Below are positions 63,663 through 64,000 of a DNA stretch of 64,000 bases, in pieces. Source of the DNA: an uncultured Saccharospirillaceae bacterium (GTDB lineage: Bacteria > Pseudomonadota > Gammaproteobacteria > Pseudomonadales > Oceanobacteraceae). Every line of letters starts with the position of its first letter. Position 1 is the first letter of the stretch. The stretch lies in NCBI GenBank assembly GCA_947503895.1, contig CANNFT010000001.1, positions 580,343 through 644,342 of the forward strand, read 5' to 3'. The notes below the pieces were generated by a model that was given only the letters and a program-made list of their open reading frames with translations, searched no databases and had not been told where the DNA came from. The translations under genes were made by a program, and so were the position numbers.

Positions 63663-64000
63663 TTCATTACTCCTTCGCTTTCGATTATTTCTAGTGGAAT
63701 TAGTTTTAACCCTTTAAAGCATATGCAATCTGTTTTGATTGGGTTTTTCTGTTGACTGATCAATACCTCATTAATGGAATTACAAATAGTTTTCCAGTCT
63801 TTAGTGCGTAGCCGTGCTTGCGAAAGGTCCTTTTTATGATGTTTGTTGATTTTGTATGTTTCTCTTAGCTTATCAACGCATTTTAGAATCCGTTCAGCAG
63901 ATTTATTCAGTAAACATGAGCTGTCTAATCGAAACTCTGTCACATTGACGGGCTTCAACGTTACTTTTTCTGCGCTGCCTTTTTTAGCTTTCGCTTTCAC
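63659..64000 (-). CDS. Hypothetical protein, 5' end not secured
   Basis: At least 113 residues, Lys-rich and probably helical in the first 60 residues, with the Cys-containing KTDCICFKG near the end. The frame is open to the window edge: a GTG at 64000 could be the start, or the gene may continue beyond. No family is recognised. It overlaps the next gene by 4 bp. Confidence 0.5.
   Translation of the reverse strand: MKAKAKKGSAEKVTLKPVNVTEFRLDSSCLLNKSAERILKCVDKLRETYKINKHHKKDLSQARLRTKDWKTICNSINEVLISQQKNPIKTDCICFKGLKLIPLEIIESEGVMK

Overview
The window looks like chromosomal DNA of a marine-type gammaproteobacterium, probably near the Oceanospirillales. The reasons are the NqrM/ApbE pair for a sodium-pumping NADH:quinone reductase, the conserved thrS-infC-rpmI-rplT-pheS-pheT-ihfA translation cluster, ZapB, a PbpC/alpha-2-macroglobulin pair, fused isobutyryl-CoA mutase, a DmdC-type acyl-CoA dehydrogenase and a moderate G+C content. 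The genus cannot be fixed from the sequence alone.

Layout. 1-5.5 kb: nqrM and apbE, an orphan DUF4062/winged-helix gene, a small basic protein, rlmG-yigZ, and a PilZ-like gene. 5.5-7.4 kb is gene-poor and holds one candidate 55-residue protein. 7.4-11.3 kb: zapB, a NadN-type nucleotidase, and two membrane proteins. 11.3-19.4 kb is the minus-strand thrS...ihfA-merR translation operon. Its controls can be read directly: two hairpins before thrS whose 7-nt loops copy tRNA-Thr anticodon loops (CGU and GGU), an AUC start for infC, a TTG start for pheS, a terminator after rplT and a structured pheS leader. 19.4-27.7 kb: pbpC and a giant thioester alpha-2-macroglobulin lipoprotein.

28-38.9 kb: icmF, a cold-shock protein, a PaiB-like flavoprotein, an unknown lipoprotein, and a sulfide-oxidation operon (persulfide dioxygenase, a DUF442-sulfide:quinone oxidoreductase fusion, a SulP transporter). 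39.6-45.1 kb: an Lrp-type regulator divergent from a fused indolepyruvate oxidoreductase plus Leu/Val/Phe dehydrogenase, which suggests an amino acid/2-oxoacid interconversion unit. 45.1-50.4 kb: a (CACTAC)8 microsatellite, a YHS protein, a class III adenylate cyclase overlapping an unknown lipoprotein gene, and L-serine dehydratase. 50.4-56.2 kb is a secretion block: a phospholipase C/P1-nuclease-like protein, a periplasmic solute-binding protein, and an M4 metalloprotease with duplicated PKD-GEVED modules. 57.3-60.5 kb: an acyl-CoA dehydrogenase, a lipoprotein and a glutaredoxin-like protein.

61.2-64 kb: a tRNA-Pro(GGG) gene followed by a tyrosine integrase, a DUF4224 protein and small unknown genes. 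This is the left end of a prophage or island inserted in the tRNA gene and continuing past the window. Two families of short direct repeats between tRNA and integrase are likely arm-type recombinase or excisionase sites.
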